Below, in pieces: positions 9,321-18,676 of a DNA stretch of 64,000 nt. The notes under the pieces are model-generated. The model was not told the DNA's origin, ran no database searches, and saw only the letters and a program-made list of their open reading frames with translations. Source of the DNA: Microvenator marinus (lineage in GTDB: Bacteria > Myxococcota_A > Bradymonadia > Bradymonadales > Bradymonadaceae); NCBI RefSeq assembly GCF_007993755.1, contig NZ_CP042467.1, positions 2,504,001 to 2,568,000 of the forward strand. Direction: 5' to 3'. The position numbers and the translations under genes are program-made. Every line of letters starts with the position of its first letter. Position 1 is the first letter of the stretch.

Positions 9321-9634
9321 TTGGATTGCTCCTTCAGGGTATAAAATCGGGGTACTTCCTGCCGGCACACTAGACACCTTCCAATTATTTATCAATCACT
9401 TTGATTTGCAACAACGATGACGAAAGCGCAAAGATTGCGTGTCAGTTCTGCGCAAAGAATTGCACAAAGCAACACCCACATGTAGGTGTGTATTTGGAGC
9501 AACAAACGTTAAATTTGATTGCCTTAAACACAGGGTGACTTGTGGTTTTTTGAAAACCATGGCATTTTGCGTCAGTTTGTGAAGCATCCGCTTTACACAC
9601 TTGTGTAAGCAACTCAGTGGGTTATATTTCCCCA
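9321..9634. other. Divergent intergenic region between the modular lipoprotein and the kinase operon
   Basis: These 314 bases hold no convincing gene. They are visibly more AT-rich than the flanks and must carry both divergent promoters. Two small inverted repeats are visible: ACACC...GGTGT around 9474-9491, and TTACACA-CT-TGTGTAA at 9593-9608. No unambiguous -35/-10 pair was found. Confidence 0.5.
9593..9608. promoter_or_regulatory. Inverted repeat before the kinase/ATPase gene (possible operator)
   Basis: TTACACA and TGTGTAA form a perfect 7-base dyad separated by CT. It ends 26 bases before the ATG at 9635, where a repressor or activator would overlap the promoter or leader. No regulator is assigned. 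Confidence 0.35.
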
Positions 9635-12600
9635 ATGAAGCTTGGCGCGTTTGAGATAGGGACTCGGTTTGCAACTGGTGGGATGGGGCAAGTCTGGAAA
9701 GGCTCGTACGCGACGCTTGGTACACCCGTGGCCATCAAGGTCATGACGGGCCCTACCGCGTCTAGCGAGACGTTCAGAACCGGCTTCAAGCGCGAAGTTC
9801 AGGCCACCGCCAAACTCAACCACCCCGGCATCGTTGACGTTTATGATTTCGGGGTGCTTCCCCCCGACGCCCGCAACTTCGGGCTCATGCCGGGCTCACC
9901 GTACTTCGTGATGGAGTTTGTGCAAGGCGCGTCACCCCTTGAAGTTGTTCAGTCTTGGGCAGACCTCAAGCATATTCTCACGGGAACCCTCGCCTCCCTT
10001 GCCCACGCGCACGCGCACGGCCTGATCCACCGTGATATCAAGCCTGATAACGTGATCGTGGAACGGAGCTCCGGAGGTCTCGGGCGCGTAGTCCTCACCG
10101 ACTTCGGCGTGGTCCACACCCTTGACCGCAACACCAGCACGCATGGCGAGGATATCACGGCGCGGAGTATTGAAGAGGTGAGTGGCACCCCACTCTACAT
10201 GGCTCCCGAGCAATTTCGCGGGGAGTTTAGAGATTATGGACCGTGGACCGATATCTACGCTGTGGGGATCATGGCCTGGCACCTTGCGTGCGGCGCGCCC
10301 CCCTTCAATGGGAAGAATCCCTACAAGCTCGCGCGCATGCACTTGGCTGATCCAGTGCCCGAGCTCGACCCTGAATTCGAAGTCCCAATCGGACTCAACG
10401 CGTGGGTTCATGAACTGACTGAGAAGGATTTCGTAAAGAGACCGGCGTCGGCTGCTGAGGCGCTCGAGGCATTGTTGGGCCTTGAAGACCCGGAGGACTT
10501 GAGACAAACGTCGGTGCAAGAATCCGTACGCAGTGGGTTTGATTTTGATGACGCACCGACCATGTTCGTGCCCACCGCCGAACAAGCGGAACCCTCCGTG
10601 GCACGGCGCTTTCCGCCACAAGCGTGGACACAAGCCACCGAGGTATCTGGCCCTCTCGCGGTGCGCCAAGGCCTTGGGCTTCTGGCACTAAAGACGGTAC
10701 CGCTGACGGGCCGACATGCCGAGCGTGACATGCTCTGGCGTACGTTCACGGATGCCTGGGAAACCCGAATCCCACATACTACAATCATTCGTGGGCTCGC
10801 TGGCACCGGTAAGAGTAGGCTTGCGCAATGGCTCACACAGCTCGCACTCGAAGGTGGGCACGCCGCTGTTTTTCACGCCACACACCAGCCAGAACCCGGA
10901 CAAATGAACGGCATCAGCTGGATGCTTCGCCAGTATTTTCGGGCCGCTGGACTCAGGGGCGAGACCTTGGTGGAACGCATTCGCGAGGTGCTTGAGCGCC
11001 AAGGCGTTGTTGACGATTACGAAGTTCGCGGACTCGCAGAAATCATGCGCGAGGACATTCAAAAACGCGAAGGCGTCCCTACCACCCAGATTCTCCTTTC
11101 GATCGAACAACGTTTCGAGTTGGTGCGCCGTGTATTTGCGCGCGCAGCGAAAGACCAGGTCGCGATCGTCTGGCTCGATGACGGGATTTGGGACCGCGAA
11201 GCTACATCGCTCATCGAGTATATCCACGGCCACGATGAAGACACGCCCGTGCTCTTTTTGCTTACGGTGCGGGAAGAATCGTTGGACGAAGACCCGAAGT
11301 ACAGACAAGCGCTCGAGAAAATAGAAAATAAGCCCCATATCGATACGCTTTTCCTCGATTTCATGGATCCCGAATCCTTTGATCTCCTGATTCAAAGCGG
11401 GCTTGGGGTTACGGGGAAAGCCGCGGATATCCTGAGGGAACGCTGCGACGGAAGTCCTCTTTTTGCCACGCAGGTCGTTGAGTTCTGGCTAGCTCAGGGC
11501 GTGCTAGCCGAAGAAAACGGCCAGGTGGTCCTAAAAGATGAGAACATCGCTCCGCCAGACACCATCGGAGGGCTCTGGCGCTCAAGGCTTGAACATCTAG
11601 TGGAGGAACTGGCTCAGTCGCGCGAGCTTGAACACAAGACCTTCAGCGCCCCTTCAGACCCCGATACGGTCTGGCGTTGGCTGGAGTTTGCGGCGGCGCT
11701 TGGACGTGATGTTGACGAGTCCGAATGGCTGCATGCCGGCGAGATGGCTGGTCTCAAGGCCGTTGGTGGGCTTGCTGAGGCCCTGGTGGACACTCGCCTC
11801 GCCGAATCCCGTGAGCGTGGATTCTCGTTCGTACACGGACTCTTGCGGGACTCGATTCACGCGCATTCAGTGGAGATGAAGCGTTGGAAACGAATCAACC
11901 TGACGTGTGCGCGGATGTTGACGAGTCGCTATGCGCAAAACCATCCGGGACTCTCAACGCGTGTGGCCCGTCATTTCATGGAAGGCGGGCAGCTTCCGCT
12001 TGCGCAAATGTGTCTAATGGAGGCGCTCAAACGCGAGCGCGCCACCGGGCTCCTCTCCAATGTTGTGGCCGTTTGCGAGATGCTCGAGTACACGCTGAAA
12101 CGCTCGAGAGTGCCGGAATCCGACGCGGTCTGGGTCGACATAAAGGCGGCCCATGGGCGAGTCCTGCTCGAGAGTGCACGCCGCCACGATTTGGAAGACG
12201 GCACCCGCTTGCTAAACGAGGCTGTGCAAGCCGGACGCGCACATCCACCTAGCGCCGCCATGGCCAGAGCCCTTGCGGGTTTTGGGCTTTCACACGTGCA
12301 TCAAAGCATGGCGGTCCATGGCATCCCGTTTGTGAAAGAGGGGCTCGAGATGGCCCCCGACGATGAGACTCGCGGCGAATGCTTGTTGGAAATGGCCGAG
12401 ATTTACAAGGGATTCAATCGCCACAGCGAGAGCCTTGAGAACGCTGAAATCGCACTCGCCCTTGTGAACGACCCACTCAAGAATGCACGTGCGTACCTCT
12501 TGATAGGGCAAGCTCTTCTAGGTCTTGAGCACCCTGATGCGGAATCGACGCTCTCTAGAGGCGTAGAACTCTGCCGCACGCACGGCTTCTTCCTGCACGA

Positions 12601-13105
12601 GGCGCGGTTTAAGACGCTGAATGGGTTTCTCGCGGATCAGAGAAATGATTTCCAGCTCGCGCTCCAGGAACATTTGGGCGCGTGGAATATCTTTAGGACG
12701 TTTGAGCCCGAGGCGCATTTTGCGCTCGATGCAGCTCAGAATACGGCTCGCGCCATGTTGCAGTGCCGGCGTTGGGACGAAGCGTTGCAGATTCTTTTGC
12801 AGCTCGAGCGGCGACTCGTTGCAGAAGAGCAAATCCACGTACAGATTCACGACGCCTTGCTCTGGGCGAGCGCAGCCACCCGCCAATGGACCCATTTTGA
12901 GCGTGCGATGGCTCGCGCATTCGATTTTGAGAAACGGGCGCCGACAAGGTACAACGCACGAGCCCTCAAAGGCACACTCGAAGAGCTCCTCAAAGTTCGA
13001 GAGCGAAACCGCGCAAGTCGCGTGACTGAACTCTCTCTTGAAGCCCTCCAAGGAGTGCCCGGACTCAAGGACGACTACGATTATTTTGCGGAGAAGGCAC
13101 GATGA
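9635..13105 (+). CDS. Hanks-type Ser/Thr kinase fused to AAA ATPase and TPR-like region
   Basis: 1156 residues. The N-terminal kinase has the glycine loop GTRFATGGMGQVWKG, lysine in VAIKVM, HRDIKPDN (H132-D134), DFG (D156) and GTPLYMAPEQF, so it looks catalytically complete. From about residue 380 an AAA/STAND-like ATPase follows, with Walker A GLAGTGKS (387-394) and Walker B AIVWLDDG (about 510-517). The rest, roughly 680-1150, is helical and TPR-like. This architecture is common in Myxococcota signalling proteins, where the ATPase/TPR part likely senses or scaffolds partners. The ATG at 9635 is preferred over the GTG at 9617 because MKLGAFEIG leads straight into the kinase fold. Its stop overlaps the next kinase start by 4 bases, so the two are probably translated together. 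Confidence 0.93.
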   Translation: MKLGAFEIGTRFATGGMGQVWKGSYATLGTPVAIKVMTGPTASSETFRTGFKREVQATAKLNHPGIVDVYDFGVLPPDARNFGLMPGSPYFVMEFVQGASPLEVVQSWADLKHILTGTLASLAHAHAHGLIHRDIKPDNVIVERSSGGLGRVVLTDFGVVHTLDRNTSTHGEDITARSIEEVSGTPLYMAPEQFRGEFRDYGPWTDIYAVGIMAWHLACGAPPFNGKNPYKLARMHLADPVPELDPEFEVPIGLNAWVHELTEKDFVKRPASAAEALEALLGLEDPEDLRQTSVQESVRSGFDFDDAPTMFVPTAEQAEPSVARRFPPQAWTQATEVSGPLAVRQGLGLLALKTVPLTGRHAERDMLWRTFTDAWETRIPHTTIIRGLAGTGKSRLAQWLTQLALEGGHAAVFHATHQPEPGQMNGISWMLRQYFRAAGLRGETLVERIREVLERQGVVDDYEVRGLAEIMREDIQKREGVPTTQILLSIEQRFELVRRVFARAAKDQVAIVWLDDGIWDREATSLIEYIHGHDEDTPVLFLLTVREESLDEDPKYRQALEKIENKPHIDTLFLDFMDPESFDLLIQSGLGVTGKAADILRERCDGSPLFATQVVEFWLAQGVLAEENGQVVLKDENIAPPDTIGGLWRSRLEHLVEELAQSRELEHKTFSAPSDPDTVWRWLEFAAALGRDVDESEWLHAGEMAGLKAVGGLAEALVDTRLAESRERGFSFVHGLLRDSIHAHSVEMKRWKRINLTCARMLTSRYAQNHPGLSTRVARHFMEGGQLPLAQMCLMEALKRERATGLLSNVVAVCEMLEYTLKRSRVPESDAVWVDIKAAHGRVLLESARRHDLEDGTRLLNEAVQAGRAHPPSAAMARALAGFGLSHVHQSMAVHGIPFVKEGLEMAPDDETRGECLLEMAEIYKGFNRHSESLENAEIALALVNDPLKNARAYLLIGQALLGLEHPDAESTLSRGVELCRTHGFFLHEARFKTLNGFLADQRNDFQLALQEHLGAWNIFRTFEPEAHFALDAAQNTARAMLQCRRWDEALQILLQLERRLVAEEQIHVQIHDALLWASAATRQWTHFERAMARAFDFEKRAPTRYNARALKGTLEELLKVRERNRASRVTELSLEALQGVPGLKDDYDYFAEKAR

Positions 13106-14796
13106 CCCCACTCGACCCGAACGATCCCCAAAGCCTTCAAAACGGGCGATATCAGCTCAAAGGCATTCTGGGCGAAGGCGCGATGGGCCGCACCTACCTC
13201 GCCGTGGACACTCAGACACATACCGAGCTGGCCATCAAGGCACTCTATCCGTCGCGCCTTGCCACCATCAAGGACCTCGAGATGTTTGAGCGCGAGGCCG
13301 CTGTCCTCAAGCGCCTTGACCACCCCCAAATCCCCAAATATCTAGACGCGTTTCACGAGGGTGAAGGCGAGTCGATGTGTTACTTTCTCGCCCAAACCTA
13401 CGTGAAGGGGCGGACTTTGAGGGATATGATCGACTCGGGGCATCGATTCGACGACGACGAATTCATCCAGCTCGCGGAACACTTGCTTGAGGTGGCCTCA
13501 TATCTACACACGAGCACTCCGCCGGTCGTCCATCGCGATTTGAAACCCGCCAATATCATCATCAACCCCAAAGAAACGCCGGTCGTGGTGGATTTCGGGG
13601 CCGTGCGTGAAGTGGTGAGACTCACCATGGGCGGCGGCTCAACGATCATCGGCACTTATGGATATATGCCACCCGAGCAGCTCATGGGGCGCTCACTCCC
13701 CGCCACTGACGTCTATGCGCTCGGTGTGACGCTCGTGGAGTGCCTGACTCGCCAAACGCCTACCGACTTGCACGGCGATGATATCAAGCGACTCATTGAG
13801 GGCGTTCGGGGAACCGACAATCTCAAACGCTTGCTTTCACGCATGTGTGCACCCTCTTTGGAAGATAGGTTCAAGAGCGCCAACGAAGTCTTGGAAGACT
13901 TGCGCGGGCTCAAAGGCGGGGTCCTCGTTCACACTGCAAAGCTCGAACAAGAGATTCTCGACCGTGAGCGCGAACGCATCAAGGAACTGAAGAAGAAAGG
14001 GTCGCAGCGAGCCCATATCGGCTATCTCCTCTTGGTTTTGATAGCACTCAGCACCGCAGTTGTAGCGATAGCATACGTAGGTCAAGCACTTCTCGTTGGA
14101 GTCAACACGTCTATACAGCTCGCGCTATTCATCGGTGGCGCGGGCCTCCTGATGAACCTCGGTCTTGTTGGGACGAGGGTCAATCACGACGCGTGGAATG
14201 CGCCTCAACCCGACTGGAAAAAGGCCACCGCCAAGGTCAAGAGCGTGCGCCAGGAACAGGTCATGACCGAAAATGGCACTCTGGATACAGTCAACATCCT
14301 GACCTATGTGTTTGCGGCAGGTTCTTCGCTGCGCGAGCATAAGCGGGTGCTAAGCCGTGCCGACTATGCCGCGCTTGAGAGGATTCGAGACCAGGAAGAG
14401 ATGCCGAAGCGTCAAAAGGCCCTGATCGACTATATCGTCGCGCAATTCAAAGAAGATCATGGCATCGATATTCGCGAGAACGAAGCGGCCATGAAGCGCG
14501 TCAAAGAAGGCGCGAGAATCGGAGCGCTTGACCGTGAAGTCACTCAGAAATCCTATGTCGTAATCTTCATTCCCGGCGTGACTCTCGAGCCTCGGAAGGA
14601 CTTCAGGGTTCAGCTGACTTTGAGTGAGTACAAAGATCTTTTCCCCTTGCGTGGGGTCATCCCCAAGGGCTACGAATTCAGCGTCTGGTACCCTCCTGGC
14701 AAGCCTGAACTCCACGATTTGAGAGACATCAGGAAGCCAGGGACCGACGTGATGGAAAACCTCTTTTCACACCTAGAGATTCACACTCCCGAATAA
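13102..14796 (+). CDS. Membrane-anchored Hanks-type Ser/Thr protein kinase
   Basis: 564 residues. The kinase domain (about 15-275) has GEGAMGRTY, lysine in LAIKAL, HRDLKPAN (H144-D146), DFG (D164) and GTYGYMPPEQ, so all catalytic motifs are present. Two hydrophobic helices follow (about 304-327 and 333-355). The C-terminal ~200-residue soluble part (ATAKVKSVRQEQ..., GVTLEPRKDFRVQL) is recalled as similar to DUF3592-type beta domains, with limited certainty. It starts inside the stop of the upstream kinase/ATPase gene (ATGA overlap). This paired arrangement suggests a cascade or shared substrate; the targets are unknown. Confidence 0.93.
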   Translation: MTPLDPNDPQSLQNGRYQLKGILGEGAMGRTYLAVDTQTHTELAIKALYPSRLATIKDLEMFEREAAVLKRLDHPQIPKYLDAFHEGEGESMCYFLAQTYVKGRTLRDMIDSGHRFDDDEFIQLAEHLLEVASYLHTSTPPVVHRDLKPANIIINPKETPVVVDFGAVREVVRLTMGGGSTIIGTYGYMPPEQLMGRSLPATDVYALGVTLVECLTRQTPTDLHGDDIKRLIEGVRGTDNLKRLLSRMCAPSLEDRFKSANEVLEDLRGLKGGVLVHTAKLEQEILDRERERIKELKKKGSQRAHIGYLLLVLIALSTAVVAIAYVGQALLVGVNTSIQLALFIGGAGLLMNLGLVGTRVNHDAWNAPQPDWKKATAKVKSVRQEQVMTENGTLDTVNILTYVFAAGSSLREHKRVLSRADYAALERIRDQEEMPKRQKALIDYIVAQFKEDHGIDIRENEAAMKRVKEGARIGALDREVTQKSYVVIFIPGVTLEPRKDFRVQLTLSEYKDLFPLRGVIPKGYEFSVWYPPGKPELHDLRDIRKPGTDVMENLFSHLEIHTPE

Positions 14797-14809
14797 GAGC
14801 ACGCGCAGT

Positions 14810-15211
14810 ATGGATGAGCTCAAAATCACCACCGAATTCGATGTCCCTCCAGAACAGGTCTACAAGGCCTGGCTTAGCTCCAAACTACATTCTGAAATGA
14901 CCGGTGTGGCTTGCGAGATTTCGGGGAAGGTTGGCGGCAAGTTTCGTGCGGGAGACGGCTACATCGAGGGCGTCACCGTGGAGCTCGAGCCAAATCGCCG
15001 AATCGTCCAGAAGTGGCGCTCCAAAGACTTCCCCGCGGATGCACCCGATTCCACGGTGGAGATCTTGCTCTTCCCTATCGATGATGACGGCTGCCTCTTC
15101 CAACTCTTCCACACGGGCCTTCCAGCCGGCGACGGCGACGACTACCTCGAGGGCTGGGAAGAACACTACCTCGAGCCAATGCGCGAATTCTTTGGAGAAT
15201 TCGAATACTAG
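14810..15211 (+). CDS. SRPBCC/AHSA1-like domain protein
   Basis: 133 residues forming a single START/Bet v 1-like domain. The opening ITTEFDVPPEQVYKAWLSSKL and the central EPNRRIVQKWRSKDF are typical of the AHSA1 (activator of Hsp90 ATPase) family in bacteria. The end GWEEHYLEPMREFFGE fits the family's closing helix. It follows the membrane kinase by 13 bases, so co-transcription is likely. Members bind small hydrophobic ligands or act as enzyme or chaperone helpers. No specific ligand can be deduced and it carries no membrane segment. Confidence 0.85.
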   Translation: MDELKITTEFDVPPEQVYKAWLSSKLHSEMTGVACEISGKVGGKFRAGDGYIEGVTVELEPNRRIVQKWRSKDFPADAPDSTVEILLFPIDDDGCLFQLFHTGLPAGDGDDYLEGWEEHYLEPMREFFGEFEY

Positions 15212-15229
15212 GTCTGCTAGAATCCTCGA

Positions 15230-16672
15230 ATGCAGATCTTCAAGTTAAGCGCGGAACTCTCGTCCGAAGCCATCGGTATTGTGGCCTCCGAGGTGGAAAA
15301 ACGCCTCGAGGTGCCTCTCCGGGCGGCTGATATCGCTGCGACCACGGGTCTCCCTTTAGAGACAACTCGCGAAGCACTCGTCTCGTTGGCACTCCGAAAC
15401 CGGGCGACGATCACCGAGATTGGTGCCGATACAGCCTATATTTTCAAGAAGGCCACTCCGAGCGGACGACGACGCCTGGGCCCCAAGGTTCGCGTCGCCC
15501 TAAGTTATGTGGCGGACCTCTTTACAAGCCAACTCAGCTACCTGATCGGCCTCGGAATCCTGATCGGCCCGGCATTTGTGGGGGCACGCATGGTTGAGCT
15601 TGGGCTCGAAGGCGACCTCTTCTACCTCATTGGTGGTGGCACCCTGTGTTTCGCCGCGGTGGCTCTCATCCTGAAGCTCGTTGTTCGAAGTATCTCCGTT
15701 GTGCTGCCACCGCTAGTCTTGGCCGGGATTGCGCTCGGCTGGGAAAGGTGGACGGCCGAAGACCTCTACTGGATACCCCTGGCAGTTTTGGTGGCAATCG
15801 GACTGCAGATCGAGGTTTTGCGAAACTACCGAAAGCTTCGCCCACAAGACCCAGTGGCCCTCTTCCTATGGGGGCGAGCGTTCACCTCGCCGGTAAGTGA
15901 ACTCAAGCGAGTCGTGGATTTGATTCGTGCTCAAAATGGCGTGATAACGACCGCTGATCTAGTCCGCGTTTTTGGCTGGAGTCTCGATCACGCATCTGAA
16001 CAGCTCTCGGAAGTCATTGCCGAGTACGGCGGAGATGTGGCGGTAGACGAAGACGGCCATCTGCACGTCTGGTTCGAGGAGCTCTCGCGCGCCGAGGAAA
16101 AGGCTGAGGTTCCAGAGGCAGCGTGGGCTCGCGAGACCTCGCCGCCCGGACCTTTTGAAGGCCTGGACTTGCGTTGGGTGAGTGCGGCTAGCGTTGCGTG
16201 CTGGTTGGGAATCGTGGCTTCGCCCTTCAACCCGGCCTATATCAATTTTGTAGCCGACCTCGATTTTACGCTGAGCGGCATTCCGTTCATCTTGCGTTTT
16301 ATCTTCGCCGGCTTCTGCGCGTTCCCGCTCATGCTCTACTTCGGACGAATCGTCTTGAACCTGATCGAGCGCGATGACTTTAAGAAGCGGCGCAGGTTTT
16401 TGGAGCAGCTAGAATACGCGACCAAACACGCGAGCGGCTCCTTTGTGGGCCTCGACAAGTTCACCAATCAAGAGCTTGTGGAGTTCGGCGCCGAGATCGA
16501 CCACGAAAAAGGCGTACAAGGGTCAATCTGGGTCAGCTTCCCGGAGTTGACCCGTAGAGGAGGGCTTCGTCCTCCACAGATGAACGCAGCCTGGTTTGAG
16601 CAAAACCAAGTCTTAGAAAACCCGACAGAAGAAAGACAAACTGAAGTCGCAGAAGCGCATGCGCGGACATAA
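15230..16672 (+). CDS. Multi-pass membrane protein with N-terminal winged-helix-like segment, unknown function
   Basis: 480 residues, last gene of the kinase run. Residues 1-75 look like a compact helix-turn-helix (EVEKRLEVPLRAADIAATTG, LETTREALVSLAL). Four to five hydrophobic segments follow (about 95-190). A cytoplasmic helical region comes next, with a second HTH-like unit (VVDLIRAQNGVITTADLVRV). A final pair of hydrophobic segments sits near 325-375. The tail is polar. Repeated winged-helix-like elements on the cytoplasmic side suggest protein contacts or membrane-tethered regulation. I recognise no family and propose no function. It starts 18 bases after the AHSA1-like gene. Confidence 0.7.
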   Translation: MQIFKLSAELSSEAIGIVASEVEKRLEVPLRAADIAATTGLPLETTREALVSLALRNRATITEIGADTAYIFKKATPSGRRRLGPKVRVALSYVADLFTSQLSYLIGLGILIGPAFVGARMVELGLEGDLFYLIGGGTLCFAAVALILKLVVRSISVVLPPLVLAGIALGWERWTAEDLYWIPLAVLVAIGLQIEVLRNYRKLRPQDPVALFLWGRAFTSPVSELKRVVDLIRAQNGVITTADLVRVFGWSLDHASEQLSEVIAEYGGDVAVDEDGHLHVWFEELSRAEEKAEVPEAAWARETSPPGPFEGLDLRWVSAASVACWLGIVASPFNPAYINFVADLDFTLSGIPFILRFIFAGFCAFPLMLYFGRIVLNLIERDDFKKRRRFLEQLEYATKHASGSFVGLDKFTNQELVEFGAEIDHEKGVQGSIWVSFPELTRRGGLRPPQMNAAWFEQNQVLENPTEERQTEVAEAHART

Positions 16673-16762
16673 ACTTTCAGATTCGTTCAGTTGAACCATC
16701 AGCCCATCCCGAGTAGAGCTAAAACCAAGAAGATTCTGTTATTTTTGCGCTAGAGATAATCC

Positions 16763-18676
16763 ATGAAACTCAACACAGTTCTTTTGGTCATCGCCGCCGG
16801 CACCTTTCAATTGATCAGCGGTTGTGGCGACTCAGTCACAAAAAAAACTCCCACACAAGAACCCCCTGTCGAAGGCTGCGCGCCTGAGTGTGAGGAAGGT
16901 TTCACCTGCGTACAATCCGAGTGCGTGGAGACTCAAGACCCTGACGCGTGTGAAGAAGACGAAGAGTACAATGAGATGCTCAAGGTCTGCCTGGTTCCCT
17001 CGTGTACGAATGGCATCAAAGACAGCGCTGAGGAAGGTCCCGACTGTGGAGGCCCCTGCGAACTTGAGTGTTCGATAGACGAGCCTTCCTGCGACGACGG
17101 CGTCAGAAACGGCGACGAGATTGGGGTAGATTGCGGAGGAAGTTGTGAGGCTTGCGAAGTCCCAGCAACCTGCGGAAATGACACCATTGAAGCGGGCGAA
17201 GACTGCGACCATGGAGGCACCCTCCAGCTCAATTGCGCATACGGCGAGACCTCTTGCCAGGTGTGCTCGGCCTCGTGTACGTGGGTTGAAGGGACGGTAT
17301 CGGGCTTTTGCGGTGATTTGACTGTACAAGGAGGTGCCGGCGAGGAGTGTGACGAAGGCCAAGACCCCGTAAGGTTATGCGACTATGGGCTAATGTCGTG
17401 CCAAGTTTGCAACTCAAACTGCCGATTCACCGCTGGCCTAACCGCGTATTGCGGTGATGGGATCCGCCAAGCACCCGAGAACTGCGATGGAACAGACCTC
17501 GATGGCGGAACATGTACAGGCCTTGGAGAACCGGCCGGCACACTGAGTTGTTCGAGCTCATGCACTTGGGATACGAGTGGCTGCCAAGCGCAACCGTCGG
17601 GACCTGCGCCCGTAACTCTCTCAGTCGGCTACTCACATACCTGCACAGTCATGGACGATGACTCGGTGCGTTGTTGGGGTGAGAATACCGACGGTCGAAT
17701 CGGAGATGGCACGCGAACCCAACGCACGACCCCAACCGTGGTCCCAGGCCTCCAAGCCGAGTACGTGGTCGCGGGCGGCTATCACACATGCGCGCTACTC
17801 TTGAACGGCACAGTTTCTTGCTGGGGCTCAAATCTAAAGGGACAAGTTGGAGTGACCACTACAGGCGATGTCCTTACTCCTACGCCTGTAGCGGGTCTGA
17901 CAAACATTACTGCCATCGACGCCGGAACCGGCCATGTCTGCGCGCTGACTGCCAACGGAGACGTCTACTGCTGGGGTGATGCTGAATACGGCCAGACCGG
18001 TTACGGAAGTTTGGGTACTTTTTCTTCCACTCCAATCCGAGTCACCGATTCCAACGGATTCGCGATCAGCAACGTGACGCAGATCTCCGCCGGTTTGGCT
18101 CACACGTGCGCTCGGCATGCGGATGGCACCATCTCGTGTTGGGGCCGAAACGATTACAACCAACTCGGGCGCTATCCGCAAACTACATTCTCGCAACCGT
18201 ACGCAGGGAAGGTCTACAATTCCGCAGGGTCTGTGGTGTCGAACGCCCAATATGTGGGAGTAGGAGGGGACTTCACTTGCCTAAGAGACGGGGCATCGAT
18301 CTCGTGTTGGGGCGGCAATGTGTACGGCCAGCTGGGACTCAGCGATACACTTGACCGACCCTACCCAAGCACCATCTTCAGCTCCCTTGGGTTCCTAAAC
18401 GTCGGCGAACGCCATGCGTGTTCGTCCAATGCGTCTCGCGAGCTCTTTTGCTGGGGATTCGGCCAAGACGGTCGCCTCGGAACGGGGAGCACTCTGAACC
18501 AATCGAGCCCCACATTCGTGAGCTTACCCGCCAACACCACCTTCGATGTTGGAGGCACTCACACCTGCGCACTTCTGCAAGACGGCAGTCTGCAATGTTG
18601 GGGAAGAAACAACCGAGGTCAGCTTGGAAACGGGACGACGCTTAACGCATCAACCCCAACTCCAGTAACCTTCTAA
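16763..18676 (+). CDS. Cysteine-rich lipoprotein with a seven-repeat RCC1 beta-propeller
   Basis: 637 residues. The lipoprotein signal is MKLNTVLLVIAAGTFQLISGC, cleaved before the cysteine. Residues ~30-275 contain myxobacterial-type disulfide repeats (CGDGIRQAPENCDG, CGDLTVQGGAGEECDEG). The rest has seven RCC1-like repeats. Each carries a CWG-x(3-5)-G-x-(L/I/V/T)-G turn: CWGENTDGRIG, CWGSNLKGQVG, CWGDAEYGQTG, CWGRNDYNQLG, CWGGNVYGQLG, CWGFGQDGRLG and CWGRNNRGQLG. Seven repeats suit one closed propeller, and most repeats also have a HTCA-type cysteine that could pair with the CWG cysteine. The protein is probably exposed at the outer membrane; its ligand is unknown. Its stop overlaps the convergent FKBP stop by 4 bases. 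Confidence 0.9.
   Translation: MKLNTVLLVIAAGTFQLISGCGDSVTKKTPTQEPPVEGCAPECEEGFTCVQSECVETQDPDACEEDEEYNEMLKVCLVPSCTNGIKDSAEEGPDCGGPCELECSIDEPSCDDGVRNGDEIGVDCGGSCEACEVPATCGNDTIEAGEDCDHGGTLQLNCAYGETSCQVCSASCTWVEGTVSGFCGDLTVQGGAGEECDEGQDPVRLCDYGLMSCQVCNSNCRFTAGLTAYCGDGIRQAPENCDGTDLDGGTCTGLGEPAGTLSCSSSCTWDTSGCQAQPSGPAPVTLSVGYSHTCTVMDDDSVRCWGENTDGRIGDGTRTQRTTPTVVPGLQAEYVVAGGYHTCALLLNGTVSCWGSNLKGQVGVTTTGDVLTPTPVAGLTNITAIDAGTGHVCALTANGDVYCWGDAEYGQTGYGSLGTFSSTPIRVTDSNGFAISNVTQISAGLAHTCARHADGTISCWGRNDYNQLGRYPQTTFSQPYAGKVYNSAGSVVSNAQYVGVGGDFTCLRDGASISCWGGNVYGQLGLSDTLDRPYPSTIFSSLGFLNVGERHACSSNASRELFCWGFGQDGRLGTGSTLNQSSPTFVSLPANTTFDVGGTHTCALLQDGSLQCWGRNNRGQLGNGTTLNASTPTPVTF

Noticed and set aside
9554-9572. 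Possible sigma-54 promoter (TGGCATTTTGCG) before the kinase gene
   Set aside because: The GG and GC doublets are too close for the required -24/-12 spacing.
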